Below, piece by piece: positions 1 to 7,689 of a stretch of 23,266 bases of DNA. The notes beneath the pieces are model-generated. The model worked only from the letters and a program-made list of their open reading frames with translations. It searched no databases and was not told where the DNA came from. Location: the NCBI GenBank assembly GCA_002432095.1, contig DJFQ01000157.1, forward strand, positions 16,588-39,853. The letters run 5' to 3'. A program made the position numbers and the translations under genes. Numbering within the stretch: position 1 is the stretch's first letter; every line of letters starts with the position of its first letter. Source of the DNA: Marinagarivorans sp. UBA5868 (GTDB lineage: Bacteria > Pseudomonadota > Gammaproteobacteria > Pseudomonadales > Cellvibrionaceae).

Positions 1-66
1 AGCAAGAGATTAAATCTGCTTAAGCAAGAGGTTAAGTGTACCTGAGCAAAAGATTAAGTGTACTTG
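1..66. repeat. Three tandem 22-bp repeat units at the window edge
   Basis: Three head-to-tail units begin at 1, 23 and 45, each 22 bp long. All share the 13-base core AGCAARAGRTTAA. Units 2 and 3 continue with GTGTACYTG, while unit 1 diverges in its second half. The array lies just downstream of the leftward glycosyltransferase that ends at 107, and it may continue to the left of the window. The exact 22-bp period suggests an iteron-like or protein-binding array, roughly two helical turns, but no function can be assigned from sequence alone. Confidence 0.75.
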
Positions 67-106
67 CGGCGTTTCGCATTAACGAGTGGCCTTTTAACTA
101 TTCTAT

Positions 107-1315
107 TTAAACGGACAGGTCGTAAATGCCAGAGTCCAGGCGATTTGCATGCAGCCATGCGTCGCCCTCTGGATTGTTGATAGCAATATTTTTGAATAAG
201 TCGCCCCACTTTACTGCAATTTGTAGCCGCTGCCAGGTAGCAAACGCATTGTTGGATAAGGCGTGGTATAAGTTGGGATCGACCAAAAGCTCACGAATTT
301 TCAGCGCGAGATCTTCCCCCGATGCTGATTTAAAGACCATAGCGTTTTCGCCGTTTTTTAGCAGGCGTGCAAAGATCGGATGGTTAGACACCACTAGCGG
401 TGTCCGCGAGCATAATCCCTCATTAATCGTTTTTGGAAATCCTTCTGGGTAACTGCTACGACTGGGAATCAACACTACATCCGCAGCGGCCATGCGTGGA
501 ATAATTTCGCTATTTGGAACCAGGCCACAAAAATTTACGTATTCCAGCAGGCCAAGCTTTTCTACCAGCGAACGACATTCTTGTAATTGGCCTTTGCCAT
601 AAATATCGAGTGCGACAGAGACGCCGGCGCGACGCAAATAGTTGACTGCCTCAATACAGTCGGTAACACCTTTGTCTATGGAAATCGCACCAACGTATAT
701 CAAACGATGAGCGTTTTTTTCATCTAGAATTTTTGGCTCGCGAGCGCTGGGGTTGATCGAGACCGGCCAATCCCACGGCACTATTTTATCCGCGCGAATC
801 CCAATATTGCGAAGTGATAGACACGAGCCGACTCCATGATTGCCGATCCATCGAACGTTGTGGTGGTTACACTCTCGCGCCAAGCGAAAATAACGCAACC
901 TATCACTCAAGCTGCGGCCGTTAAAAGAATCTGCGAGGATTAGCGCCGAGGGGATTTTTCGCTTGCGCAGCCAACGCATAACATCAATTGCTGGCGTGCG
1001 CAAAATAACGAATGACGGTTCATACTGACGAATCGCGATAATGGTTTTTTTTATCGCAGATTCATAATCTTCAAGTGCTGCACCAATGCCGATTGCGCGC
1101 AATCCCGGCTCCAGAATTTCTGAATAGCAGCCAGAAGACTGACAACATAATGTTGCCACTTCGTCAAAACGATCTTTGAGATGACTTACGGCATTAACCG
1201 AGTATCGTTGATTGGCGTAGTATTCCGAATTTCCCTCCGCAATATTGTAATAGGCGTCTTTATAATCACCGCCATATTGAATCACCAAAAGTTTTTTGTG
1301 CGTTACCATTTGCAT
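107..1315 (-). CDS. GT4-family glycosyltransferase
   Basis: This is a retaining GT-B glycosyltransferase of family 4, predicted to act on the cytoplasmic face of the inner membrane and add one sugar to a lipid-linked glycan. With the start at 1315 it is 402 residues. The N-terminal acceptor domain begins with a hydrophobic strand (KKLLVIQYGGDY). The C-terminal donor domain (about 204-350) opens with LIYVGAISIDKG and carries the E-x7-E motif (E291 and E299, PEGFPKTINEGL). The reading frame stays open to 1468, overlapping the upstream gene, but residues before 1315 do not look like a GT-B start. ATG at 1387 (4 nt after the upstream stop) and ATG at 1309 are alternatives. None has a strong ribosome binding site. 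It is the last gene of the CDP-sugar operon. Donor and acceptor are unknown. Confidence 0.85.
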   Translation of the reverse strand: MQMVTHKKLLVIQYGGDYKDAYYNIAEGNSEYYANQRYSVNAVSHLKDRFDEVATLCCQSSGCYSEILEPGLRAIGIGAALEDYESAIKKTIIAIRQYEPSFVILRTPAIDVMRWLRKRKIPSALILADSFNGRSLSDRLRYFRLARECNHHNVRWIGNHGVGSCLSLRNIGIRADKIVPWDWPVSINPSAREPKILDEKNAHRLIYVGAISIDKGVTDCIEAVNYLRRAGVSVALDIYGKGQLQECRSLVEKLGLLEYVNFCGLVPNSEIIPRMAAADVVLIPSRSSYPEGFPKTINEGLCSRTPLVVSNHPIFARLLKNGENAMVFKSASGEDLALKIRELLVDPNLYHALSNNAFATWQRLQIAVKWGDLFKNIAINNPEGDAWLHANRLDSGIYDLSV

Positions 1316-1391
1316 ACTAATTTTATGGCCTAGACGTAGAATGTCAGCCTTAGTGCTTCTGTGCCCGATTTCGATCCCGCTCGCCATTGAA

Positions 1392-2462
1392 TTAACCCGG
1401 AACCGGCCTTGGACCATGATCACGCAGACGTGCATGGTCCCGGACGTTCTTTTTATGCTGCTTCGCACGCAATGCGAAGCGCAATGGTCGGCCGATTAGT
1501 CGATCCACCACACCACGATTCCGCCATAGCTCATATCCCTGAGTTACTGGACCGCTGAGAAAGCGGTGCCAAGCTTGCGCAACCATGTCGGTAGAACATT
1601 CCTCGAAGCGACGCAAACCATTCTCTACCATTTGTTGATACAGTTGCGGACTCTTCTGTAATCGCCGAAGTTCCCTTAGCGCATCGTCCGCTGTTGTTAC
1701 TTCCAAATAATCCAATTCGGATTTACGCAAAGCTTGATACGCAGGCTCCGGCCCCAACATCGCTGGTACGCACGCCAGCCATGCGTTCACCAACTTGACA
1801 GCCGGTTTTAAGCCAAAGTCATATTCGGTCAAGTTGCGGACAGCCAGTATCACATCACTCTTTGAATAATCCGCCCAAGACAGATATTGTTTTTTAGGAT
1901 CCGCCATGATGGCCGAATCATCTTTATCAAATAAAAATTTCATTCCGATTTCGCGCAACGAATGGATAAATTCTGGGGCTTTGAAGGGCGAAGTAAGATT
2001 GCGCGGATGCCCTTTAAAATCAAGATTTTCTACTCTTGCGCCGCGGGTTTTATCGCGTGCAATCATAATTGGCTGCGGCCAATGTGGGAGATAGTAGTCG
2101 TTAGGCCCTTTAATCGCCTGCACATTCATAACCGACTGAATATCGCAAATGGCAGGCCGAGGCGAATCGGTCCGGCACGCCACCACATAGCTACGAAACG
2201 GGAGATCTTTAATCATCAGATAGTTGTGCGGCACCACGCAGATAGATTCCGCCACAAAATGATCAGTCAAATATACATTGAGACCGCGCTGCTTGAGCAA
2301 TATATACGTCTGCACCGACCAAACATCCGCACCCGACATGCAGCGCTTAAACGCTTCTTCGGCATTAGTGATCATTTCGTCATTATCAATTAGATCTTTA
2401 AAGCGATCTAACTCCTTGCTGACGAAATATATTGGATGCTGCAATGCAGGCAGAGTCAACAT
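1392..2462 (-). CDS. Glycosyltransferase-like protein of unclear class
   Basis: I do not recognise a precise family. From the ATG at 2462 the protein has 356 residues and no signal peptide or membrane segment. The C-terminal half resembles the donor half of GT-B enzymes: around residues 220-255 it reads KPAVKLVNAWLACVPAMLGP followed by a helix and SELDYLEV, then a helical segment with NGLRRFEE. The N-terminal half has no clear Rossmann glycine motif. The frame opens at a TTG at 2480, but the ATG at 2462 has AGGA eight bases upstream, so I prefer it. The C-terminal tail is strongly basic. It sits between the SAF oxidoreductase and a GT4 enzyme in one operon, so transfer or decoration of the same glycan is the likely role. 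It could also be a non-catalytic partner. Confidence 0.7.
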   Translation of the reverse strand: MLTLPALQHPIYFVSKELDRFKDLIDNDEMITNAEEAFKRCMSGADVWSVQTYILLKQRGLNVYLTDHFVAESICVVPHNYLMIKDLPFRSYVVACRTDSPRPAICDIQSVMNVQAIKGPNDYYLPHWPQPIMIARDKTRGARVENLDFKGHPRNLTSPFKAPEFIHSLREIGMKFLFDKDDSAIMADPKKQYLSWADYSKSDVILAVRNLTEYDFGLKPAVKLVNAWLACVPAMLGPEPAYQALRKSELDYLEVTTADDALRELRRLQKSPQLYQQMVENGLRRFEECSTDMVAQAWHRFLSGPVTQGYELWRNRGVVDRLIGRPLRFALRAKQHKKNVRDHARLRDHGPRPVPG

Positions 2463-2572
2463 AAACGCTATCCTAGGCAAACGCGCTCACACTACCAGTG
2501 AAGAAACCGGTATAGACCAACTGTACCCGTAAGCTCCGTGAGGGCCTCAGGCTTTTATAGATTCATTCCAAG

Positions 2573-2607
2573 TTGAGCGCAGCATTCCGTCGCAATGCTG
2601 CGTTCAA
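2573..2607. other. Long stem-loop just downstream of the SAF oxidoreductase gene
   Basis: Two 14-base arms (2573-2586 and 2594-2607) pair around a 7-base loop, with a single non-Watson-Crick position that can be G-U in one RNA strand. The hairpin begins 3 bases beyond the stop at 2611. There is no U-tract after the stem in the leftward direction, so it is not a classical intrinsic terminator. It could protect the 3' end of the upstream part of the transcript or tune expression of the two glycosyltransferase genes that follow. Confidence 0.5.
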
Positions 2608-2610
2608 AAA

Positions 2611-3909
2611 TCATTTCCCAAAAAACAGCTCATTTTGCTCGCTACGTAACCGGTCGCACAAACGTCCCGTCGGTAACTCTACGTCGTCATAGGTCAACAC
2701 TTGATCTTTAGCGACATTCTTTTTCAGCACGCAACCTTCCGCGAGGCCCATGGGCAAGAGCTTATCGCGAAATACCACATCGGCATTTTCCGCTTGACCA
2801 TAGGTCATATACCAACCAATGCCATCAATAGTTGCTCCTGCTTGCAGATCAGTTTTCGCAGTGGCAACAACATCAACCATCGGTTTGCCGATTGGCGTCA
2901 CCGCCGCATCATGGAAGAGCACCGCCCGCGCTACAGTGTTGGCCACTTCAAAATGGCAGAGATGGTACGGGTTAAAAAAGCAATATAAGGGACCGGGGCC
3001 CACCTTATACAAATTCAAATAATGCTGTTGTCGCGGATTGTCGTGCATACCTAAGACAAATACGCCACCGTTCGGCACCGCTCCAACGACGTAATCGACA
3101 ATACCAGGGCCTTTTTCAAGGTAGTCCATGGGATAGAGTTCAGCGGTTTTTTCCAAAGGGGTGCCTGGAGGCACTGTTGGTCCCAACATACCCCGCTTGG
3201 CGACGACCATACCAGTGGCATTAGCAACAATGGCTTGCTCGAATGAAATTTTAGATCCATCTGCGAACGAGGCAACCATATGCGCCTTTTGACCCCATTT
3301 TTTGGCGAACTCCTGTTGTGTTGTAGGGTTGCGATAAGGGTCCTGCAAACCTTTAACATTTCCACATAAAACCGGACGCACACCCAAGCCTTTGACAAAC
3401 CGAAATAAATTCACGATAACGCCCGGCTGATCGCCATCGACATTGGTGAAAACGACTCCGGCTTTGTCTGCCTTGGTCTTCAACAGCGGTCCGAGGGTGC
3501 TATCCAACTCGGCGTTCATTAACAGAATATGCTTTTTGTGCTCAATCGCGCGCAACGCAATTTCAGCACCAAATTCAATTGCTCCCGTCACCTCGAGGAC
3601 AGCGTCAACGCCGTCCGCCTCGCATAACGCGAAGGCGTTTTCCGTTACCGCATATTGGTTTCTCCGAATGGCATCTTCCAGCTCAATGGTGGTATTAACC
3701 ACTACCACATCCTCGATGCCAGCTTCTGCATAAGCGCGGCGCGCTCCATCGATATTGCGATTTGAGATGCACACAAGCTCGATCCCTGGCGTGCTTTGAA
3801 TAACGTTTAACGCAACACCACGCCCCATGAACCCCGCACCGATCATGGCCAGTCGAATCGGTTTATTTTCTGCGGCCAACTTTGCTAACGCGGTATCTAC
3901 AATAATCAT
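2611..3909 (-). CDS. Homoserine-dehydrogenase-like NAD(P) oxidoreductase with C-terminal SAF domain
   Basis: The 432-residue protein has an N-terminal Rossmann fold with GAGFMG at residues 24-29 and a C-terminal SAF-type domain (about 347-418, rich in LQAGATI and ending YDDVELPTGRLCDRLR). This layout matches the COG4091 group, predicted homoserine dehydrogenases with a SAF domain, whose members mostly lack an assigned substrate. Genuine homoserine dehydrogenases instead carry an ACT domain or end after the catalytic part, so threonine or methionine synthesis is unlikely here. It follows the cupin epimerase gene after 5 bases, and its ribosome binding site AAGGA lies in the end of that gene, indicating coupled translation. 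The operon suggests it reduces or oxidises a CDP-sugar intermediate or a small precursor. That role is inference. Confidence 0.85.
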   Translation of the reverse strand: MIIVDTALAKLAAENKPIRLAMIGAGFMGRGVALNVIQSTPGIELVCISNRNIDGARRAYAEAGIEDVVVVNTTIELEDAIRRNQYAVTENAFALCEADGVDAVLEVTGAIEFGAEIALRAIEHKKHILLMNAELDSTLGPLLKTKADKAGVVFTNVDGDQPGVIVNLFRFVKGLGVRPVLCGNVKGLQDPYRNPTTQQEFAKKWGQKAHMVASFADGSKISFEQAIVANATGMVVAKRGMLGPTVPPGTPLEKTAELYPMDYLEKGPGIVDYVVGAVPNGGVFVLGMHDNPRQQHYLNLYKVGPGPLYCFFNPYHLCHFEVANTVARAVLFHDAAVTPIGKPMVDVVATAKTDLQAGATIDGIGWYMTYGQAENADVVFRDKLLPMGLAEGCVLKKNVAKDQVLTYDDVELPTGRLCDRLRSEQNELFFGK

Positions 3910-3914
3910 CGTTA

Positions 3915-4445
3915 TTAGTCCTTGTAATCAGGCCAGGCGGCGTCTTTCGGAGAAATGCAGGTTGGTTTCAACGGCCATTCAATATTAAACCGCGGATCAT
4001 CCCAGCGAATTCCGCCCTCGGAGCCAGGTTGATAACTCTGCGAAACCAAATAGAAAACTTCAGTGTTGTCTTCCAAGGTAATAAAACCATGAGCAAAATC
4101 TTTAGGTACAAATAGTGCCGTCCGATTATCCGCCGTGAGCTCTACCCCGATCCATTCTTGATACGTTGTCGAGTCTTTCCGCAGATCAATGATCACATCG
4201 TAAATCGCGCCGCGTGTGCAGCGGATAAATTTGGTTTCCTGGTAGGGGTCATGCTGGTAATGCATGCCGCGCAGTGTCCCCCTAGTTTTATTCCATGACA
4301 TATTACCCTGCATCACATCCGGCACTAATCCGTGTTGTTGAAACTCTTCCCGACAAAACATGCGGGAAAAAAAACCGCGATCATCCTGCAGCAAGTTGAG
4401 ATTTACGATATATGCGCCAGCCAATTTTGTTTCTTGGAATTTCAT
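3915..4445 (-). CDS. RmlC-like cupin sugar-nucleotide 3,5-epimerase
   Basis: A cupin of the dTDP-4-dehydrorhamnose 3,5-epimerase family, 176 residues from ATG 4445. The motif RGMHYQ places His62 as the catalytic base. Lys72, His119 (FAHGF), Tyr132 (EVFYLVSQSY) and Asp168 (SPKDAAWP) match the family active site, so the enzyme should be functional. Such enzymes epimerise C3 and/or C5 of a 4-keto-6-deoxy sugar nucleotide. The frame extends to 4469 inside the upstream SDR gene, but AGGGA lies 8 bases before 4445, which fixes the start. No rmlA, rmlB or rmlD is present, and the only nucleotidyltransferase in the operon makes CDP-sugars. The substrate is therefore probably a CDP-linked keto sugar rather than dTDP-linked, an inference from context. 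Confidence 0.9.
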   Translation of the reverse strand: MKFQETKLAGAYIVNLNLLQDDRGFFSRMFCREEFQQHGLVPDVMQGNMSWNKTRGTLRGMHYQHDPYQETKFIRCTRGAIYDVIIDLRKDSTTYQEWIGVELTADNRTALFVPKDFAHGFITLEDNTEVFYLVSQSYQPGSEGGIRWDDPRFNIEWPLKPTCISPKDAAWPDYKD

Positions 4446-4459
4446 ACCAATATTCCCTA

Positions 4460-5503
4460 TTAAACCCAATACAAGTCGTCGTTGACTCTTTTATCGGCCA
4501 TGTGGCCTTTTAAAACGACCAAACGGATAAAACCAGATGTGCGGAAATCGGCGTCGTTGAATCGCATTTTCTGCAAGCCATTTTTTAGGCCTTCAACTGC
4601 AGCTACAAGGGTGACACGAGGTTGGTGATGGGGAGCCAATTCGCGGAATTTCGCGAAACTCACTTGATAAGAGCGCTTATCCGGTACTGCGTCTGGATTG
4701 ATAGAGACCCTGGTACCCGGCACTACCTGCGCAACTGCAGCGGCCAAGTCTTTCACCTGATAATTCCATTCGTCACTGCCCGCGTTGATGGACAAAAACT
4801 CTCCGCCTTGGCGCGCCGAACGGGCTACTGCCCAGTCGATGGCGAGGGCCATGTCGTCAACATGAATCAGTGGCCGCCAGGGAGTACCATCGCTGAGAAT
4901 ACTAATTTCGCCAGTGGAAACGGCACCGGCCACGAAATCATTCAATACCAGATCCAATCGGGTGCGGGCGCTGAAACCACACGCTGTTGCGAAACGCAGA
5001 CAGGTTACCGTAAAAGCATTGTCCGCCAGTGATTTAACGCCTTCTTCAGTGCCTATTTTGGATTTTGCATATGCAGTAAGCGGGTTAAGTGCATCCTCCT
5101 CTTGGCGGGGGCCGCCCTCCGCAAATCCATAAACACTGCAACTGGAAGCAAAGACATAACTTTTTACGCCGGCTTCTTTCGCGAGTTTGGCGAGGCGAAC
5201 ACTAGACTGGCAATTTATCTCGTCTGTTACCTTTTCAAACGTTTTGCCCATCGGGTCGTTGCTGATTGCAGCGAGGTGGACCACCGCGTCAAAATTGCGC
5301 AACATATCCGCATGAATATTACGGACATCGCCATACCATTGTTCGCTCAGTAATACGTCTGGATAAACATCAACCCCAGTGAGGCAATGAGCAAAAAAAC
5401 CTACATCCAATCCGACTAGGCGCGCGGAAGGATAAGTCGAGCGCAGCTGCTTGATAACGGAAGGTCCTACATACCCAAGATTGCCGGTAATCAAAATATT
5501 CAT
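4460..5503 (-). CDS. Extended SDR NAD-dependent sugar-nucleotide epimerase/dehydratase
   Basis: A 347-residue extended short-chain dehydrogenase. The cofactor motif GNLGYVG lies at residues 7-13, and the HLAAISNDP segment at 76-84. The catalytic elements are SSCSVYG (Ser121/Ser123) and Tyr145-xxx-Lys149 (YAKSK), with DGTPWRPLIHVDD in the substrate-binding region. It resembles UDP-glucose 4-epimerase-like proteins annotated as NAD-dependent epimerase/dehydratase, and does not resemble RfbG, whose N-terminus is different. AGGA sits 5 bases before ATG 5503. It lies between the FAD oxidoreductase and the cupin epimerase, all in one direction. It is the only enzyme here that could generate a 4-keto intermediate, so it could be the pathway's 4,6-dehydratase, a 2- or 4-epimerase, or a terminal ketoreductase. 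Confidence 0.88.
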   Translation of the reverse strand: MNILITGNLGYVGPSVIKQLRSTYPSARLVGLDVGFFAHCLTGVDVYPDVLLSEQWYGDVRNIHADMLRNFDAVVHLAAISNDPMGKTFEKVTDEINCQSSVRLAKLAKEAGVKSYVFASSCSVYGFAEGGPRQEEDALNPLTAYAKSKIGTEEGVKSLADNAFTVTCLRFATACGFSARTRLDLVLNDFVAGAVSTGEISILSDGTPWRPLIHVDDMALAIDWAVARSARQGGEFLSINAGSDEWNYQVKDLAAAVAQVVPGTRVSINPDAVPDKRSYQVSFAKFRELAPHHQPRVTLVAAVEGLKNGLQKMRFNDADFRTSGFIRLVVLKGHMADKRVNDDLYWV

Positions 5504-5547
5504 AATCGTCCTATGGAATTTTCTGGTCAGAATTGTTGTTAATCGAA

Positions 5548-6645
5548 TTACTCAACATATTGCAGAACATGCTCACCTATCGCCATGGATGCGGTCAGTC
5601 CGGGCGACTCAATACCGTAAAGCGCAACAAAGCCCTTTATGCCATGACTATTGTGCCCCTGAATAACAAAGTCGCCTGCCGCTAACCCCGGCCCGACAAC
5701 TTTAGGCCTTATTCCCGCATAACTTGGCTGCAGCGCGTTGCAGTTTATCTCTGGATAATATTCTTTGATGGAGTGATAAAATGCTTCTCGCCGGGAGGGA
5801 TCCACCGTGTAATCAATGGTATTAACCCATTCGGTATCGGGGCCAAAACGGGCCGCTCCCGCTTGATCCAATGTCAAATGAACACCCAACCCTTCATTAT
5901 TTGGCAGCGGATATATCAGCCGGGAAAAAGGCGATTTTCCACTGAGCGAAAAATAGCAGCCTCTGGACAAATAAAGCGGTGGAACCGATTCGGCCGGAAT
6001 GCCGGTGATGGAGGAGCTCAGGGTTTGTGCTCCCAGGCCTGCGCTGTTGATTAACTCGCGACAGCTTATATCCACCTGTTCCTCCCCGCCGACGCTCAGC
6101 TCGAAACCGCCATCTACAATTCGGCCACCGAGCACCGGACTGGATAACGCGATCGTGCCGCCGGCACTTTCCAGGTCTCCCTGGTACGCCAACATTAGAT
6201 CGTGGCTGTTGATGATGCCCGTAGATGGGGAAAGAATACCTTTGGTGGCGTGTAAAGCGGGCTCCATCTCCAGCAATCGCTCTTTGTCGATGTACTCCAG
6301 ATCCTCCACTCCATTGGCCATCCCTTTGTGATAGATCGCTTCCAACGCAGCGTTTTGATGGTCACCAATAGCAACAATCAATTTACCAAGGCGTTTGTAG
6401 GCTACCCGATGAGTGTCGCAATAGCTGTAAAGCATTTCCTTGCCACGGACACATAAACGTGCTTTCAAACTCCCCTGAGGGTAATAAATGCCCGCGTGTA
6501 TCACTTCGCTATTGCGAGAACTTGTTTCCTGGCCGATAAAACGGTGACGCTCCAGCACTAAAACACTTCGGCCAGACAACGCCAACGTTCTGGCAATAGC
6601 CAATCCCACCACACCGGCACCAACCACAATGCTGTCAAAATCCAT
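5548..6645 (-). CDS. LhgO-like FAD-dependent oxidoreductase (DAO family)
   Basis: A 365-residue DAO-family flavoenzyme resembling L-2-hydroxyglutarate oxidase LhgO. FAD-binding GAGVVG is at residues 9-14 with Glu32 (VLERH) for ribose binding. The family segment SSRNSEVIHAGIYYP is at about 42-56, and a C-terminal GIRPKVVGPG plus GIESPGLTAS closes the FAD site. LhgO usually reads SxRNSGVIHAG; here Glu47 replaces glycine beside the flavin region, which could change substrate preference. ATG at 6645 is chosen because AAGGAG lies 6 bases upstream; an in-frame codon at 6678 has less support. The gene is 60 bases from rfbF and 44 from the SDR, clearly inside a nucleotide-sugar operon. Oxidation of a 2-hydroxyacid side group or sugar hydroxyl is the likely role, not central metabolism. 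Confidence 0.85.
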   Translation of the reverse strand: MDFDSIVVGAGVVGLAIARTLALSGRSVLVLERHRFIGQETSSRNSEVIHAGIYYPQGSLKARLCVRGKEMLYSYCDTHRVAYKRLGKLIVAIGDHQNAALEAIYHKGMANGVEDLEYIDKERLLEMEPALHATKGILSPSTGIINSHDLMLAYQGDLESAGGTIALSSPVLGGRIVDGGFELSVGGEEQVDISCRELINSAGLGAQTLSSSITGIPAESVPPLYLSRGCYFSLSGKSPFSRLIYPLPNNEGLGVHLTLDQAGAARFGPDTEWVNTIDYTVDPSRREAFYHSIKEYYPEINCNALQPSYAGIRPKVVGPGLAAGDFVIQGHNSHGIKGFVALYGIESPGLTASMAIGEHVLQYVE

Positions 6646-6705
6646 TTGCGGCTCCTTAATGGTTTTCCAGCGAATCAAGGGCTCTGGAAAAACGCTTGAT
6701 ATTCA

Positions 6706-7479
6706 TTACCATTTGATCCACGGAGCTTTACGTTTTTCGATGAGGCCTTCGAGATAATGTTTGTCGCGAAGAGTATCCATCGGCTGCCAAAAGCCATTGT
6801 GTTTGTAAGCTGCGAGCTGCCCATCTCTGGCAAGATTTTGCAGTGGCTCCTGCTCCCAAGTGGTGGTGTCATCTGTAATGTAATCGATGGCGGAGGGCTC
6901 AAGCACAAAATATCCACCATTTACCCAAGCCCCATCGCCAGAAGGCTTTTCGTGAAATGAATTAATTTTGGTCTCGTTTTCACCCAGAACAATTGCGCCA
7001 AATCGCCCGGCGGGCTGCACTGCTGTGAGGGTAGCTTGTACTCTCTGGCTTTTGTGAAATGCCACAAGGGCGGTGATATCAATGTCGCTGACGCCGTCGC
7101 CATAGGTAAAACAAAAGGTTTCGTCGCCAATATAGTCCTTAACTCGTTTCAAGCGGCCGCCGGTGAGAGTGTCTGCACCAGTATCGACCAAAGTGACTTT
7201 CCATGGCTCCGTTACGGCATCATGAACTTGCACCGAATTGTTTTTCATATCAAACGTCACACTGGAAGTGCGGATGACATAATTACTGAAAAATTCCTTG
7301 ATGATGTGGCCTTTATAGCCGCAGCAAATCACAAAGTCGTGGATTCCATGTGCTGAGTAAATCTTCATGATGTGCCAGAGAATCGGCATGCCACCTATCT
7401 CAACCATAGGTTTTGGTTTGATGGTGGTTTCTTCACTCAGGCGTGTCCCAAGTCCCCCTGCCAAAATCACTGCTTTCAT
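6706..7479 (-). CDS. rfbF: Glucose-1-phosphate cytidylyltransferase
   Basis: This enzyme makes CDP-glucose and pyrophosphate from CTP and glucose-1-phosphate, the entry step to CDP-linked deoxy and branched sugars. The 257-residue length is exactly typical for RfbF. The signature [11 protein letters not shown] (residues 8-18) binds the nucleotide, [10 protein letters not shown] follows, YGDGVSDID (126-134) provides metal and substrate contacts, and WQPMDTLRD near 231-239 is the usual C-terminal block. An excellent ribosome binding site, AAGGAGG, lies 5 bases before the ATG. It is the first gene of the leftward operon ending at 107, so it defines the pathway as CDP-sugar. The canonical partners rfbG and rfbH are absent from the window. 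Confidence 0.95.
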   Translation of the reverse strand: MKAVILAGGLGTRLSEETTIKPKPMVEIGGMPILWHIMKIYSAHGIHDFVICCGYKGHIIKEFFSNYVIRTSSVTFDMKNNSVQVHDAVTEPWKVTLVDTGADTLTGGRLKRVKDYIGDETFCFTYGDGVSDIDITALVAFHKSQRVQATLTAVQPAGRFGAIVLGENETKINSFHEKPSGDGAWVNGGYFVLEPSAIDYITDDTTTWEQEPLQNLARDGQLAAYKHNGFWQPMDTLRDKHYLEGLIEKRKAPWIKW

Positions 7480-7607
7480 AACATCCTCCTTATCTGTATC
7501 GATTCGTGACGCTCAGTGGCCACTGTTTTCTCGCAGATGATGACCGCGGAAGCGGCGCAGACACTGTATCAGCATGATCCCAAGTAGCACTCAGGTACAT
7601 TTATAGG
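7480..7607 (-). promoter_or_regulatory. rfbF: Presumed promoter and 5' leader of the rfbF operon
   Basis: The interval lies between the probable terminator of the acylation operon and the rfbF start. On the leftward strand a TATAAA hexamer (7605-7600) is a possible -10, with TTGCGC about 19 bases upstream as a weak -35 overlapping the terminator stem. The strong AAGGAGG ribosome binding site occupies 7491-7485. No operator or riboswitch fold is evident. The promoter assignment is inference from position and an imperfect match. Confidence 0.3.
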
Positions 7608-7663
7608 AAAAACCCCGAGCCGAAGCGCAACAAAGCAAATTTTGCTCCAGAAGTAAATCGGGG
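7608..7663 (-). terminator. Probable intrinsic terminator of the acylation operon
   Basis: Read leftwards, CCCCGA (7663-7658) pairs with TCGGGG (7618-7613), which is followed directly by five T residues (7612-7608). Inside the loop a second palindrome, AGCAAA and TTTGCT around one base, can form its own hairpin, giving a branched structure. It starts about 27 bases beyond the stop of the SGNH-like gene (7690). The outer stem is only 6 bp and the loop long, so efficiency may be moderate. Confidence 0.5.
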
Positions 7664-7689
7664 ACGACAATGAAGGGTATTGGTATTGA

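Noticed and set aside
126..452. Rightward open frame of 108 codons
   Set aside because: It lies antisense within the GT4 gene, has no ribosome binding site and no family features.
1316..1468. N-terminal extension of the GT4 gene overlapping the upstream gene
   Set aside because: The extra residues do not resemble a GT-B start and mostly overlap the real C-terminus of the preceding protein. ATG 1387 remains a possible but weaker start.
2527..2560. GC-rich partial palindrome followed by TTTTAT on the right strand
   Set aside because: The stem is short and bulged, and no rightward gene ends there that would need a terminator.
3915..4445. Evidence for a dTDP-rhamnose (rml) pathway
   Set aside because: Only an RmlC-like enzyme is present. 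The nucleotidyltransferase is of RfbF type and rmlA, rmlB and rmlD are missing.
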